A DNA stretch of 64,000 nt from Anaerolineales bacterium HSG25 (GTDB lineage: Bacteria > Chloroflexota > Anaerolineae > 4572-78 > J111), in the NCBI GenBank assembly GCA_030377865.1, contig JAUCGA010000009.1:1-64000 (forward strand). The letters run 5' to 3'. The translations under genes and the position numbers were made by a program. The stretch's first letter is position 1, and every line of letters begins with the position of its first letter. Below are positions 26,984 through 36,866 of the stretch, in pieces. The notes beneath the pieces were generated by a model that saw only the letters and a list, made by a program, of their open reading frames with translations, was not told where the DNA came from and searched no databases.

Positions 26984-28866
26984 TGGCCCATCAACAAATC
27001 ATCAACGTAACGGCCATGTTGACCCTGACCCTCATCTACCTGATTGCCTTTTGGCTGACCCCCAAAACCGTATTCTGGTCACCTGATGAGGGGGCTAAAT
27101 TTTTGGAGTTACAGACCTTGTATCGGTTGCAACAACAACATCCGTATCCACTCCCCTATCAAGGGAGCAGAATAGACTCCACCGGACAGTTTTATCCCTC
27201 TCACCCCATCTACCCACGCCTAACCGCAGATAATGACTTGACTTTCCATTGGCCAATCTGGTTTCCATTGCTTTCGTTATTGCCCTACCAACTTGGAGGT
27301 ATAACCGCAATCTACCTGTTATCATGGCTCAGTGGCTTGGGGGTGGCCTACCTAAGCGGGCAGATTGCGGCTCAGTTTGAAGCCCGTGCTTTTGCTCCGA
27401 CCATGCTACTGGTTGGGCTGGCTAGTCCCATATTTTTCTATAGCCTTCTCTTTTGGGAACATACCTTGGCCGTACTGCTAGGGCTGTTAGCCTTAAAACA
27501 GGCACTGAATATTACTACAGATGGAGTAGGGCAGACTTTGGTCTGTCCACATGCTGACAGGCTAAAACCTATCCCCCAACTATGGAAGTATTTCCGTTTC
27601 ATCTGGTTGATGTTGCTTTTGATTGCCAGCCTTGCCCTACGTTTAGAGATGTTGTTTTATGCCCTCGCTCTGGTAAGCGCATTAGCTATAATCCAAGGTC
27701 TTGATTTCCGTTCTGGTCAGACCTTCGCATTAAAGATCATGGTTTTACCTGCAAGATATATTTTTCTCCCTTTGGTCATGGGCCTTGTTGTGGCGACCAT
27801 TATGCTGATGGTGTGGTATCAGCCCAATCTATTTGGCACTCGGTATCTCGGCATGCTAATTTGGGGGAGTGAGTTGGTATCACAACCCGATTTATGGGCC
27901 GATGTGTTAATCCATCTACAGGCCACTTGGATTAATAGTGGTTCTGGAGGCGGGCCACTGGTGGGAGACTGGCTATCTCGATGGGGCATGGCCTGCCTAT
28001 TATTGGTGGCCTTAGCCGTTACCCTACCAACACCGGGGCGTGAGTTGGGACTACTGGTGGCCGGAACAGGATTGGCTTATCTTAGCGTGACGGTGCTGAA
28101 TTTGCCGACGCGGTATCGGACTCTGCATGGCTTTTTTTTGCCCGCCCCCCACCTGCTGTTCATGGCTCTGTTTTGGATATCCCCCCTAAATCGCCCCAAA
28201 GGGGAGACAGTCGTCAAAGTCCCTCCTTTGGGGGATAGGGCCAAACTACTTGGCCTAACGACCCTATTATACCTAATTTTAGGAACTCTTGCGGTAATGA
28301 TTCGTCAAGCCGACCTGATTGCCAATCTGGAATGGGGGCCGCGTTATCTGTTAATGCTCTATCCCTTAGCCACCATCTGTATGGTTGTGGGCGTGTTACA
28401 ATATCTAACGAATTATCAAGCCCAAGACAGAACTTATTTGATAAAATTACCGCTAATCCCTAATAATTTTTGGCAATATGCGTTAACTGGTCTAATATTA
28501 GGACTGGCCTGTATTGGCCTTGGTTACCAATGGCGCGGTTTCACCGAAATTCAAGCTACCAAACAAAAACTCTTGTCATACACCCAAACATTAGAACAAC
28601 AGACAGTACCGATTGTAACCGATATCGAGTGGCTTTATGCTTCACTTGCACCCCATTTAATCACAAAGGAGGTCTATGTCATTGAACCTCAAACCGAAAT
28701 AATACCGTGGTTGAGTCTGACCCAATCAGAGATGGATCAATTTCTATTTGTCAGTTTCTTTGAACTATCGCCTGACCTGTTAACTAAAGAACCATATCCG
28801 CTTAAAGCCATGACCCATTGGCAGGTTGGGCAGATGAAATTCACGCTATATCAGCGTATTAAGTAG
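26983..28866 (+). CDS. multi-spanning membrane protein, possibly a glycosyltransferase
   Basis: A 627-aa protein with about ten hydrophobic helices and a soluble C-terminal tail (about 525-627). The early extracytoplasmic loop WSPDEGAKFLELQTLY places an acidic DEG after helix 1, as in GT39/ArnT-like lipid-sugar-dependent transferases, but I cannot confirm the family. Coupled to the nucleotidyltransferase gene, suggesting glycan assembly. Two stretches look like inserted small palindromes: 27528-27570 (GGGCAGACTTTGGTCTGTCC) and 28190-28240 (CGCCCCAAAGGGGAG...CTCCTTTGGGGG). Confidence 0.7.
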   Translation: MAHQQIINVTAMLTLTLIYLIAFWLTPKTVFWSPDEGAKFLELQTLYRLQQQHPYPLPYQGSRIDSTGQFYPSHPIYPRLTADNDLTFHWPIWFPLLSLLPYQLGGITAIYLLSWLSGLGVAYLSGQIAAQFEARAFAPTMLLVGLASPIFFYSLLFWEHTLAVLLGLLALKQALNITTDGVGQTLVCPHADRLKPIPQLWKYFRFIWLMLLLIASLALRLEMLFYALALVSALAIIQGLDFRSGQTFALKIMVLPARYIFLPLVMGLVVATIMLMVWYQPNLFGTRYLGMLIWGSELVSQPDLWADVLIHLQATWINSGSGGGPLVGDWLSRWGMACLLLVALAVTLPTPGRELGLLVAGTGLAYLSVTVLNLPTRYRTLHGFFLPAPHLLFMALFWISPLNRPKGETVVKVPPLGDRAKLLGLTTLLYLILGTLAVMIRQADLIANLEWGPRYLLMLYPLATICMVVGVLQYLTNYQAQDRTYLIKLPLIPNNFWQYALTGLILGLACIGLGYQWRGFTEIQATKQKLLSYTQTLEQQTVPIVTDIEWLYASLAPHLITKEVYVIEPQTEIIPWLSLTQSEMDQFLFVSFFELSPDLLTKEPYPLKAMTHWQVGQMKFTLYQRIK

Positions 28867-29029
28867 AACAGACTTTAGCCGTCTACAAAATTATCTTACC
28901 CTAACGGAAACTTTGGGCGAGGAACACAACAACGAATGATGAAAACAACGAATAAATTTTCCTGTATTGAGTAAGTTTTACTCGTTTTGAGGGCTTCTTA
29001 TATGCGAGTAAATCATATTCGTTGTATTC

Positions 29030-29188
29030 TAAGGCTATAAACATAAGGCGAAACGGATAACGTGGGAATAAATCCCCACGCTAAAAGCTGAAGACCGCTA
29101 AAAGCGGCCTATTTAGCTGGCTTTAGCCTGCTTTGGCTATCAGCATCGGGATTTATTCCGATGTGTTTTGTCGCACCTTAAGTTGGTA
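29030..29188. repeat. family B palindromic repeat, copy 4 (long form)
   Basis: About 155 bp, almost identical to 42945-43100, including outer CTATAAACATAAGGCG and CACCTTAAGTTGGTAGCC. 28867-29029 shows no gene. Confidence 0.85.
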
Positions 29189-29281
29189 GCCTGTTGCTTT
29201 CAACCAAACCAGAGAAAAAGGGTAAGAAAATTATTAATCTAAACCTATTTTCGATGACTTTTAATAAAAGGAGCAATAAAA

Positions 29282-30946
29282 ATGATAATTTTCAAAAGGC
29301 TTTATTGGTTAAGCATCATAATGATGATAATGGTCATTTTATCCCCTGATGTACCATCGCCGTTACCCATCAGTTTTGCTCAAAGCGATGTTTCGTATTT
29401 GGATGAAGAAGCCAGTGGTAACGGTGAGATTCATGGCGTGGTGCAAACCAACAATGGTCAGCCCGTCGCTAACGCCCGAGTTTATATCTATTACGACGGT
29501 CTGGAGGAGCTGGGCAAATATACCTTTGCCACCACCAATCAAACTGGTCAATTTAGTCTGATTGGTCTAGCCATGCCAGCTACATGGGAACTACAAGCCT
29601 TTGTTCCTGACGATGGTGACTATGACAACTTTTTTGATTCAGCCCGTCTAACCATCAACCTATCTCCGACCTATCCAGTGTATACCTTGGCCGCGCCGTT
29701 GCTTATCTCTAACCCGTTGGATACAGAAACGGGTGGGAATGGTGAGATTCATGGTCAAGTGCAAAGTAGCGAAGGAGACGCGGTTGCGGGAGCTACCGTC
29801 TATGCCTATTTTGAGGGGCAAGTTGACGAAGGGAAATTTACCCGTACCACTACTGACTCCCAAGGACTGTTCAAGTTAAAGGGGTTAGCCAGTCCGGCTC
29901 AATGGATGGTGTTGGCCTATCCGCCTACCGAGGGGCAGTATATTAACTATCTAGCCTCAGCCGTGACCGCGGTCAATCACGCTCCAACCTATCTGGTCTA
30001 TCAACTAGACAAATCGCTGATTATCGCCAGCCCCTTGGATAGTGAGGCTCGGGGACAGGGTGAGATTCGGGGTCTAGTGCTGACCGACGAGAATCAGCCA
30101 ATGGAAGACATCCGAATTTATGCCTATTTTGAGGGGCAAGCAGAAGTAGGTAAATATACTTTTGCCCTGACCGATGAAAATGGGCGATTTAGTCTAACCG
30201 GATTAGCCACTCCAGCCACCTGGGAGCTGGTCGCCACCGCGCCAGATACGGGCGATTATGTCGGACATATCGACTCGCAACCGTTTGAAGTTAATCTATC
30301 GCCGACCTATTCGGTTTATACCTTGGCTCGCCCCTTTGTGATGCAAGACCAATCGAAACCATCATTATCCCAAAGCTATCTGCCCATGTTAGTCAAAAAT
30401 CCACTCCCTACTCCCACTCCCTCACCGACTCCTACCTCAACCACAACACGCATGCCCACTCCGACCCCGAGCCGTACCCCCACCAAAACCCCAACCCTAA
30501 GGCCTACCTCCACACCTACCCCCGTTCCCACAGCCACACCAGCCCCAGATTATGTGCAAATGGTGGTCGATTTAACCAACCAGCAACGGCTTCAAAACGG
30601 CTGTAATGCCTTAACTATCAATGCCAAACTAAACGCCGCCGCAGACCGTCACAGTCGTGACATGGCCTTAAATGATGTCTTTTCCCACACTGGCTCCGAT
30701 GGGTCAAAGTTCACCCAACGCATCCAAGACGCAGGATATAGCTATTCAACTGCCGCCGAAAATATCGCCGTCGGTTATCGCACCCCCCAAGATGTCGTCA
30801 CCGGCTGGATGAACAGCGAAGGACACCGACGAAACATCTTAAACTGTGCCTTACAAGAGATTGGAGTCAGCTACTATTACCACCGGAATGATGGGGGAAA
30901 TATCAACTATCATCATTATTGGACGCAAGTGTTTGGTACGCCGTAG
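29282..30946 (+). CDS. secreted protein with three carboxypeptidase-regulatory-like repeats and a CAP domain
   Basis: A 554-aa protein with a signal peptide (about 1-32) and a good ribosome-binding site (AAAAGGAG). Three repeats of about 108 aa follow (about 42-360), each with NGEIHGxVQ, a GKYTF/GKFTR strand and LSPTYxVYTL; they resemble carboxypeptidase-regulatory-like or CnaB folds. YLPMLVKN and a Thr/Pro linker (about 370-420) lead to a CAP/SCP domain (about 425-554) with the expected His (DRHSRDM), Glu (AENIAVG) and His (EGHRRNIL). CAP proteins are extracellular and bind lipids or act as peptidases in some cases. Probably cell-surface. Confidence 0.92.
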   Translation: MIIFKRLYWLSIIMMIMVILSPDVPSPLPISFAQSDVSYLDEEASGNGEIHGVVQTNNGQPVANARVYIYYDGLEELGKYTFATTNQTGQFSLIGLAMPATWELQAFVPDDGDYDNFFDSARLTINLSPTYPVYTLAAPLLISNPLDTETGGNGEIHGQVQSSEGDAVAGATVYAYFEGQVDEGKFTRTTTDSQGLFKLKGLASPAQWMVLAYPPTEGQYINYLASAVTAVNHAPTYLVYQLDKSLIIASPLDSEARGQGEIRGLVLTDENQPMEDIRIYAYFEGQAEVGKYTFALTDENGRFSLTGLATPATWELVATAPDTGDYVGHIDSQPFEVNLSPTYSVYTLARPFVMQDQSKPSLSQSYLPMLVKNPLPTPTPSPTPTSTTTRMPTPTPSRTPTKTPTLRPTSTPTPVPTATPAPDYVQMVVDLTNQQRLQNGCNALTINAKLNAAADRHSRDMALNDVFSHTGSDGSKFTQRIQDAGYSYSTAAENIAVGYRTPQDVVTGWMNSEGHRRNILNCALQEIGVSYYYHRNDGGNINYHHYWTQVFGTP

Positions 30947-31060
30947 GTGGAGGACGGAGGAATGGAGGAATGGAGGATGGAGGGAGGAGGACGGAGGATG
31001 GAGGATGGAGGATGGAGGATGGAGGACGGAGAATCACCAATCCAAAATCCAAAATCGTCA
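30945..31060. repeat. GGAGGATGGA-type short tandem repeats
   Basis: Hexa/heptamer repetition of GAGGATG/GAGGACG from 30945 to about 31032, then AATCCAAAATC-type repeats. It separates the CAP gene from the AAA gene. Slippage-prone. Confidence 0.8.
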
Positions 31061-31083
31061 ATCTAAAATCACAAGGGTTTATC

Positions 31084-32685
31084 ATGCGAAAATTTCATTC
31101 TTATGAAGAAGTAAATAAAGATATACATTATTATGTTCCCCGTGAGGAACTGATAGAGCAGACCTACAATAGTCTACTCGGAGAAGAACCGGATTATGGA
31201 GGTCATTATATTACCGTGTGGGGGCCGCGGCAGTCGGGTAAAAGCTGGGTGATGCGGGAAGTGGTTGACAAACTCAAACGCAGAGACGATTTTGAGGTGG
31301 CTATCTTATCCATGCAATTCAAAACGATTAAGACTGATGAACTGATTTTGAAACTACTGGTTGATGGTTTAAGTGAATGGTTCGACAGAGATTTACCGGA
31401 AGTTAAGAATTGGCATACATTGGGTTCACTCTTTTCACAGAAATATTTTTCCAAACCACTGATATTGATATTGGACGAATTTGATTCAATTGGTGACGAT
31501 TTCATCAACAAGTTTGCCACTGAATTTCGGAGACTGCATACCAATCGTCTGAATCAGCGGGGTGTACCAAGTAGCGAGAAGCTATGTCTCTTACACAGCC
31601 TAGCCTTGATAGGAGTACGGAGTGTGTTGGGCATTGAGAATACAGGTGGTGGCTCTCCCTTCAACGTGCAACGGAGCATGCCGATTCCAAACTTGACCTT
31701 TGAGGAAGTGGATTCTATGTTCCACTGGTATGAGCGAGAAAGCGGTCAAATTGTGGAACAGTCTGTGATTGATCAAGTCTTCTACGAGATGCAGGGTCAA
31801 CCCGGATTGATCGGCTGGATGGGTGAACAACTGACCGAGGACAGGTTCAACAAAGATCGTACCAAGCCAATAAACATGGCCCTCTTCAAAAAGGTCTATG
31901 GGGCTGCACTCTACATTCTGCCCAACAACAATATCATAAACTTAATCAGCAAAGCTCGACAAGAGCCTTATAAACAGGTCGTACTGAAATTATTTAACAC
32001 CAAAAAGAAGTTGCTTTTTCGGTATGATGATACCGTTCTCAATTTTCTCTACATGAATGGTATTATCAATTGGGAAAAGGATGTGGATGAGGATGAAAGA
32101 TATTATACCAAATTCCCTTGCTCCTTTGTCCAGCGGCGGTTGTTCAACGCTTTTGCCAATGATATATTTCCTCATATCGGCCAAACCTATGATCCGTTTG
32201 ATGATTTATCCAATACCGTGACTGATAACAGCCTGAATATAACCAATCTCATGCGCCATTACGAAATCTATCTGCGGCAGAATCGTGATTGGCTGTTAAA
32301 AGATGCACCTCGTCGTGAGACTGATGGTCGGATTATGGAGGCGACCTACCACTTTAACCTATATCTCTATTTGCAAGATTTTCTCTATGATTACAGTAGT
32401 CGAATTCATCCTGAATTTCCGACAGGTAATGGTCGTATCGACCTGATTATTGATCATGGCAATCAGCGTTATGGATTGGAAGTGAAGAGTTTCTCTGGCC
32501 CAAGAGGATACCGCAAAGCCTTGGTTGATACTGCGGCTTATGGCAAACAGCTAGGTTTGGCAGAAATATCTCTCGTTTTTTTCTGTGAGCATATCACCGA
32601 TGAAAATCGTCAAAAGTATGAGAAGCAGTATCAGGATGCGAAAACGAATGTAATCGTTGAGCCTGTTTTTGTGGTGGTTGGATGA
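31084..32685 (+). CDS. AAA ATPase with C-terminal PD-(D/E)XK nuclease-like domain (paralogue 1)
   Basis: A 533-aa protein; ATG 31084 is chosen (AAGGG upstream, aligned with the paralogue's MRKF start); the longer frame runs into tandem repeats. Walker A is WGPRQSGKSWVM, Walker B is LILILDEFDSIG and sensor ALIGVRSVLG. A C-terminal segment EFPTGNGRIDLIIDHGN then YGLEVKSF gives the D...ExK pattern of PD-(D/E)XK nucleases. The paralogue at 40929-42521 shares this layout. The AAA_35/ATPase-nuclease group is widespread in Chloroflexota and cyanobacteria; function is unknown and defence or mobile-element roles are guesses. Confidence 0.85.
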   Translation: MRKFHSYEEVNKDIHYYVPREELIEQTYNSLLGEEPDYGGHYITVWGPRQSGKSWVMREVVDKLKRRDDFEVAILSMQFKTIKTDELILKLLVDGLSEWFDRDLPEVKNWHTLGSLFSQKYFSKPLILILDEFDSIGDDFINKFATEFRRLHTNRLNQRGVPSSEKLCLLHSLALIGVRSVLGIENTGGGSPFNVQRSMPIPNLTFEEVDSMFHWYERESGQIVEQSVIDQVFYEMQGQPGLIGWMGEQLTEDRFNKDRTKPINMALFKKVYGAALYILPNNNIINLISKARQEPYKQVVLKLFNTKKKLLFRYDDTVLNFLYMNGIINWEKDVDEDERYYTKFPCSFVQRRLFNAFANDIFPHIGQTYDPFDDLSNTVTDNSLNITNLMRHYEIYLRQNRDWLLKDAPRRETDGRIMEATYHFNLYLYLQDFLYDYSSRIHPEFPTGNGRIDLIIDHGNQRYGLEVKSFSGPRGYRKALVDTAAYGKQLGLAEISLVFFCEHITDENRQKYEKQYQDAKTNVIVEPVFVVVG

Positions 32686-32763
32686 TTGGATGATTGGATT
32701 TTCGGATTTTCGATTGCCGATTTTTGATTTTCGATTTTCCTTCCTGAATGGATCGTTACAATC

Positions 32764-32923
32764 AGAAGTTTATCATTTCAACATGACTAAAACAATATCT
32801 GACAGGATTAACGGGATTGACAGGATTACAAGCAAAAAAATCCTGTTAATCCCGTTAATCCTGTCAAAAAACACCTTTGATTTTGTCAATATATCAGGTC
32901 ATGAATGAAACGACAAACTCTTG
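32764..32923. repeat. family A element, copy 2
   Basis: Ends GAAGTTTATCATTTC and GAAACGACAAACTCTTG around AGGATTAACGGGATTGACAG and its inverse. Adjoins the family I element directly. Confidence 0.85.
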
Positions 32924-33053
32924 TACAATTTGCGGTGTCTTGCAGGGGACGCTGTTTCCGAGTAGATGGGCGAGGCAGGGGCGGAGACAACATGGACGCA
33001 CGTTCCAAAATTAGACCGCCCTGCCTAGCCCCTACGAGACACCGCAAATTGTA
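32924..33053. repeat. family I element, 130 bp
   Basis: Perfect 17-bp terminal inverted repeats TACAATTTGCGGTGTCT and AGACACCGCAAATTGTA. The inside is GC-richer with an imperfect palindrome (GCAGGGG...CCCCTAC). Single copy in this window. Confidence 0.85.
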
Positions 33054-33084
33054 AAGATCATTCTGTCTAAAATGAACCATGCCC

Positions 33085-33130
33085 AGTTTTGGCATGATTT
33101 AATCAGTGTCATTCCGCACATCCTGTTCTT
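33085..33130. repeat. short repeat shared with 14937-15010
   Basis: TTGGCATGATTTAATCAGTG and following bases match 14937 onward almost exactly. The rest of 33131-33316 shows no gene apart from a small hairpin AGATTG...CAATCT (33263-33283). Confidence 0.7.
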
Positions 33131-33316
33131 ATGGCTCAAATGAAGATCAACGCCCCCTAGCAAACCATGTTTACAATCTTATGGATTTGTGGTATTATTT
33201 TCGGCTGAACAACTGTTCGGAACTGTTTAACGGTTGGGGGCGTTTGTTCAGGTTAATTAATGTCAGATTGAGTAGACAATCTAAAATCTAAAAGTAGTTT
33301 CAGAGGAGTATTTATT

Positions 33317-33484
33317 ATGGTAGGTGAATGTCCAGAATGTGGCGCAGAAGTCGCCCTTCCAGATGATGTAATGGATGGTGAAATTATAGAATGTGCAGAT
33401 TGTGGCGTAGAGCTAGAAGTCATATCCTTAAATCCGGTTAAGTTAGAATTAGCACCGGAAGAAGAAGAAGACTGGGGAGAATAA
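33317..33484 (+). CDS. lysW: LysW amino-group carrier protein
   Basis: A 55-aa acidic protein: MVGECPECGAEV, a second CADCG pair and the C-terminal EEEEDWGE. The two CxxC pairs form a zinc ribbon, and the EDWGE tail carries the C-terminal Glu to which the substrate amino group is ligated in LysW-dependent lysine or arginine synthesis. AGAGGAG precedes the ATG by 7 nt. The gene lies 6 bp before lysX and is too short for routine ORF listings. It acts in the cytosol as carrier for LysX, LysZ, LysY, LysJ and LysK. Confidence 0.97.
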   Translation: MVGECPECGAEVALPDDVMDGEIIECADCGVELEVISLNPVKLELAPEEEEDWGE

Positions 33485-33490
33485 GATAGT

Positions 33491-34342
33491 ATGAAAGTCG
33501 CGATTTTACTATCCAGAGTGCGGGTTGAAGAGAAACTGCTGATGCAGGCATTCAAAAACCGCAATGTTGAATTTGATATTATTGATGACCGCAAGATCAT
33601 CTTTGATTTGAAACAAAACGGCTGGCACAAATACGACGTTGTGGTCGAGCGCTGTGTCAACCATTCGCGAGCGCTGTATGCGTTGCGAATTCTAAATGAT
33701 TGGGGTATCCCTACCGTCAACAAATACGAGGTTGCTTTAGTATGTGGGAACAAACTCGAAACCACCTCGGCTCTCATCCGAGACGAAATTCCGGTACCGG
33801 GCTGTAAAGTAGCCTTTACCCCCGAGTCTGCCTTAGAAGCGATTGAAGAGTTAGGATATCCGGTGGTGTTAAAACCGGCTGTCGGATCATGGGGGCGTTT
33901 ACTCTCAAAAATAAATGACCGTGAATCCGCAGAATCTATTCTAGAGCATAAACAGGTGCTTGGTAGTTACCACCACTCAATTTTTTATATTCAAGAATAT
34001 ATTAACAAACCAGCTCGAGACATTCGCAGTTTTGTAATTGGTGATGAAACGGTGGCCGCAATCTATCGGTATAGCGACCATTGGATTACCAATACAGCTC
34101 GCGGGGGACGAGCCGAAAACTGCCCTGTAACCCCAGAGATGCATGATCTGTCTTACCGAGCCGCACAAGCGGTAGGCGGCGGTGTGGTGGCCGTTGATTT
34201 GCTCGAAACTGAGGATGGGGAGTTACTGATTAACGAAGTGAACTATACGATGGAGTTTCGGAATAGTATCGACACCACCGGTGTTGACATCCCTGACCGA
34301 GTCGTGGATTACACCTTAAAAATTGCCCGAGGTGAGGCATAA
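33491..34342 (+). CDS. lysX: LysX/ArgX ATP-grasp ligase
   Basis: A 283-aa RimK-like ATP-grasp enzyme that attaches alpha-aminoadipate (LysX) or glutamate (ArgX) to the C-terminal Glu of LysW. Visible: [35 protein letters not shown], and the metal-binding [11 protein letters not shown] near the C-terminus. Six bp after lysW and one base before the lysY start region, so a tight operon. Whether it serves lysine or arginine synthesis cannot be decided by eye. Confidence 0.95.
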   Translation: MKVAILLSRVRVEEKLLMQAFKNRNVEFDIIDDRKIIFDLKQNGWHKYDVVVERCVNHSRALYALRILNDWGIPTVNKYEVALVCGNKLETTSALIRDEIPVPGCKVAFTPESALEAIEELGYPVVLKPAVGSWGRLLSKINDRESAESILEHKQVLGSYHHSIFYIQEYINKPARDIRSFVIGDETVAAIYRYSDHWITNTARGGRAENCPVTPEMHDLSYRAAQAVGGGVVAVDLLETEDGELLINEVNYTMEFRNSIDTTGVDIPDRVVDYTLKIARGEA

Positions 34343-34343
34343 A

Positions 34344-35387
34344 ATGAGTGATACCATTAAAGTTAGTATCGTTGGCGGGAGCGGCTACGTCGGTGGCGAA
34401 TTATTACGCCTTCTGCTGTTCCATCCCCATGTTGAAATTGGTCAAATTACTAGCGTTAGTCAAACTGGCAAATTTGTCCATAATGCTCATCCAAATTTGC
34501 GAGAGGTGACAAGTCTCAAATTTAGCCACCCCGACAATTTAGAGCCATGTGATCTCCTGTTTTTGGGACAACCGCATGGTTATGCGGCTAAACATATCGA
34601 ACAATTCACAGGGTTAGCCAGTCGCATCATCGACACTTCGGCTGATTTTCGGTTGCGTGACCCTGTAGTTTATAAGAAATGGTATGGCGAACCGCATCCT
34701 GCACCAGACTGGTTGGGAAAGTTTGTTTATGGTTTGCCGGAGAAACACCGAGCCGAACTAGCCGGAGCAAACTATGCCAGTGGTGTTGGCTGTAACGCCA
34801 CCGTCACCAATTTGGCCTTAGCACCTTTGGCCGAGGCCGGTTTGCTTGATGGTGGGCAGGTGGTTGCCGATGTTAAGGTCGGTTCATCAGAAGGGGGAGC
34901 GCGTCCAAATGACGGCTCGCACCACCCAGAGCGGAGTGGCTCGGTACGTTCCTTTAAGCCTACCGGGCATCGGCATCAAGCCGAAATTCGGCAGTTGTTG
35001 GGCCATAACTTTGAGCTATACATGTCCGTCACCTCTATTGAAATGATTCGGGGTGCGTTAGTGACCGCTCACTGTATCCTCAACCAAAAAGTAACCGATA
35101 AGGATTTGTGGAAACTTTATCGGAAAGCCTATAAACCAGAGCCGTTTGTACGATTAGTGAAACAGCGAACTGGTATCTTCCGCTATCCTGACCCCAAACT
35201 CTTGCCCGGCACCAATTTTTGTGATGTTGGGTTTGAGGCCGAAGCAAATTCTAACCGTGTGGTGGTAATCGGTGCGCTCGATAACCTGATGAAAGGAGCC
35301 GCCGGTAGTGCCGTGCAAACCATGAACGCCATGCTCGGTTGGCCCGAAACCACCGGCCTTACTTTTCCGGGTTTACATCCACTGTAG
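34344..35387 (+). CDS. lysY: LysY/ArgC-type N-acyl-aminoacyl-phosphate reductase
   Basis: A 347-aa NADPH-dependent reductase of the ArgC family; start ATG 34344, one base after the lysX stop, with GAGGTGAGG upstream. Rossmann motif GGSGYVGGELLRLL (about 10-23), catalytic Cys in GVGCNATVTNLA (about 146), and HRHQAEI. In LysW pathways it reduces LysW-linked aminoadipyl phosphate to the semialdehyde. The kinase, aminotransferase and hydrolase (lysZ, lysJ, lysK) are not in the window. Confidence 0.93.
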   Translation: MSDTIKVSIVGGSGYVGGELLRLLLFHPHVEIGQITSVSQTGKFVHNAHPNLREVTSLKFSHPDNLEPCDLLFLGQPHGYAAKHIEQFTGLASRIIDTSADFRLRDPVVYKKWYGEPHPAPDWLGKFVYGLPEKHRAELAGANYASGVGCNATVTNLALAPLAEAGLLDGGQVVADVKVGSSEGGARPNDGSHHPERSGSVRSFKPTGHRHQAEIRQLLGHNFELYMSVTSIEMIRGALVTAHCILNQKVTDKDLWKLYRKAYKPEPFVRLVKQRTGIFRYPDPKLLPGTNFCDVGFEAEANSNRVVVIGALDNLMKGAAGSAVQTMNAMLGWPETTGLTFPGLHPL

Positions 35388-35510
35388 CGAATTTGCGAAT
35401 TTGCGAATGGGCGAATGGGCGATCTCGTTCCAACGCTCTGCGTTCAGACGACTTTTGCGCCATTCGCCCATTCGCCCATTCGCCATTCGCAAATTCGCAA
35501 ATTCACCCGA
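35388..35510. repeat. GCGAATTTGCGAATGGG palindrome
   Basis: GCGAATTTGCGAATTTGCGA at the left and its inverse at the right enclose a short unrelated stretch. It sits between lysY and the MscS gene. Confidence 0.8.
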
Positions 35511-35516
35511 ATCATC

Positions 35517-36803
35517 ATGGAAATCATTCAAGATAATTTAACCACAGAACAACTGAATCGTCTGTTAGAACCGGACATGTTACGCCAACTGCTGGCCTTT
35601 ATCCTAATTTTGGGTTTAACCACGATTGCCCAAAACCCATTATTACGGATATTACGCCGTGTCGAAAGGCGGAGTGGAACCCAAACATTTGTCAAAGGGC
35701 AACTGTTTTTTGTTTTTGGTCGTACTCTGTTGCCTCTCACCGCTCAAGTCATAGGGAATTTAGTTATCATCATTTTTGATGAATTTGGCTGGATGAATGA
35801 TACATTAATCTGGTTAGTCTCATTTTTGACGATATGGCTTCTCTACTGTCTAGCTGACAGTCTTATTCAGGCCAACCTGCCGCCAATTCAAGCTACCTTT
35901 TGGAGCCGCAGTATCCTCCTGCCGGTGACGCTGATTGTAACCGTCCTCAGCAGTGTTGGTTTGTTAGACAGTGTTTTGGCTTTGAGCATGACCGTCGGGC
36001 AGATGGGGGTTCGTTTTACCCTTCGTTCCATCTTGGCCGGAAGTGCCATCATCATTGTTGCCTTTGTGATTTCGCGGGGCGTGAGACAGGTTCTTAAACG
36101 AGACGTTCTGCCTCGGGCCGGAGCACAACCGGCTTTGGCGCAAGCTCTATCCATGTTGGCTTCATACTCGGTGATACTTGGCGGGGTGGCGGTGGGATTG
36201 AGCGCGATGGGCATCGACCTAACCACTATTACAGTGATATTAGGAGGCTTGTCGGTTGGGTTGGGCTTTGGCCTACAGGAGATTGTTAGTAACCTTGTTA
36301 GTGGGTTTATTTTGATGTTTGAGCAGGCCATTGCCCCCGGTGATGTGATTAAAATCGGTGATGCAGATGGCGAAGTAACCGATGTGGGGATTCGCTCTAT
36401 CACCATTTTGACCAAAGACAATGTTGAGCTAATTGTCCCCAATAACTATTTTTTAACCGAAATTATTACTAGTTTGACTCGTACCAGTAACCACGTTCGA
36501 GTAGGGGTTAAGGTCGGGGTAAGCTATAATACAACGCCTAAAGAGGCCGAAGCCGCTTTACTAGACGCGGCTGACCGTCACTCTACCGCCCTCAAAACAC
36601 CACCTCCTCAAGTTATGTTTCTCGATTTTGGAGCCAGCAGTCTTGACTTTGAACTGTTTGTCTGGACAGATGATGCTGATACGGCTCCCACCTTTGCCAG
36701 TGAACTCCGTCACCATGTTTGGGATGCTCTGGCCGAACGCAATATCGAAATCCCCTTTCCTCAGCAAGATATGCATGTGCGGACAGTTCCTGCCGAGCGT
36801 TAG
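35517..36803 (+). CDS. MscS-family mechanosensitive channel
   Basis: A 428-aa protein; ATG 35517 (MEIIQDNLTTEQ) is used because the upstream frame is palindrome. About five N-terminal helices precede the pore helix and hinge GLGFGLQEIVSNLVSGFILM. The beta domain PGDVIKIGDADGEVTDVG and IPFPQQDM at the end are family hallmarks. It releases solutes on hypo-osmotic shock. No obvious link to the lysine genes. Confidence 0.93.
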   Translation: MEIIQDNLTTEQLNRLLEPDMLRQLLAFILILGLTTIAQNPLLRILRRVERRSGTQTFVKGQLFFVFGRTLLPLTAQVIGNLVIIIFDEFGWMNDTLIWLVSFLTIWLLYCLADSLIQANLPPIQATFWSRSILLPVTLIVTVLSSVGLLDSVLALSMTVGQMGVRFTLRSILAGSAIIIVAFVISRGVRQVLKRDVLPRAGAQPALAQALSMLASYSVILGGVAVGLSAMGIDLTTITVILGGLSVGLGFGLQEIVSNLVSGFILMFEQAIAPGDVIKIGDADGEVTDVGIRSITILTKDNVELIVPNNYFLTEIITSLTRTSNHVRVGVKVGVSYNTTPKEAEAALLDAADRHSTALKTPPPQVMFLDFGASSLDFELFVWTDDADTAPTFASELRHHVWDALAERNIEIPFPQQDMHVRTVPAER

Positions 36804-36866
36804 ATTTATTTTTCTGGAACTGCATCAATTGCCTTATATCTTAAATTCGATTATCATGCACAAATT

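Noticed and set aside
30919-31083. Upstream extension of AAA paralogue 1 (MDASVWYAVGGGRRN start)
   Set aside because: The extension is translated tandem repeat DNA, and the ATG at 31084 matches the paralogue's start.
35888-36442. 184-aa minus-strand frame inside mscS
   Set aside because: Antisense shadow; Ile/Thr/Pro-rich without family resemblance.
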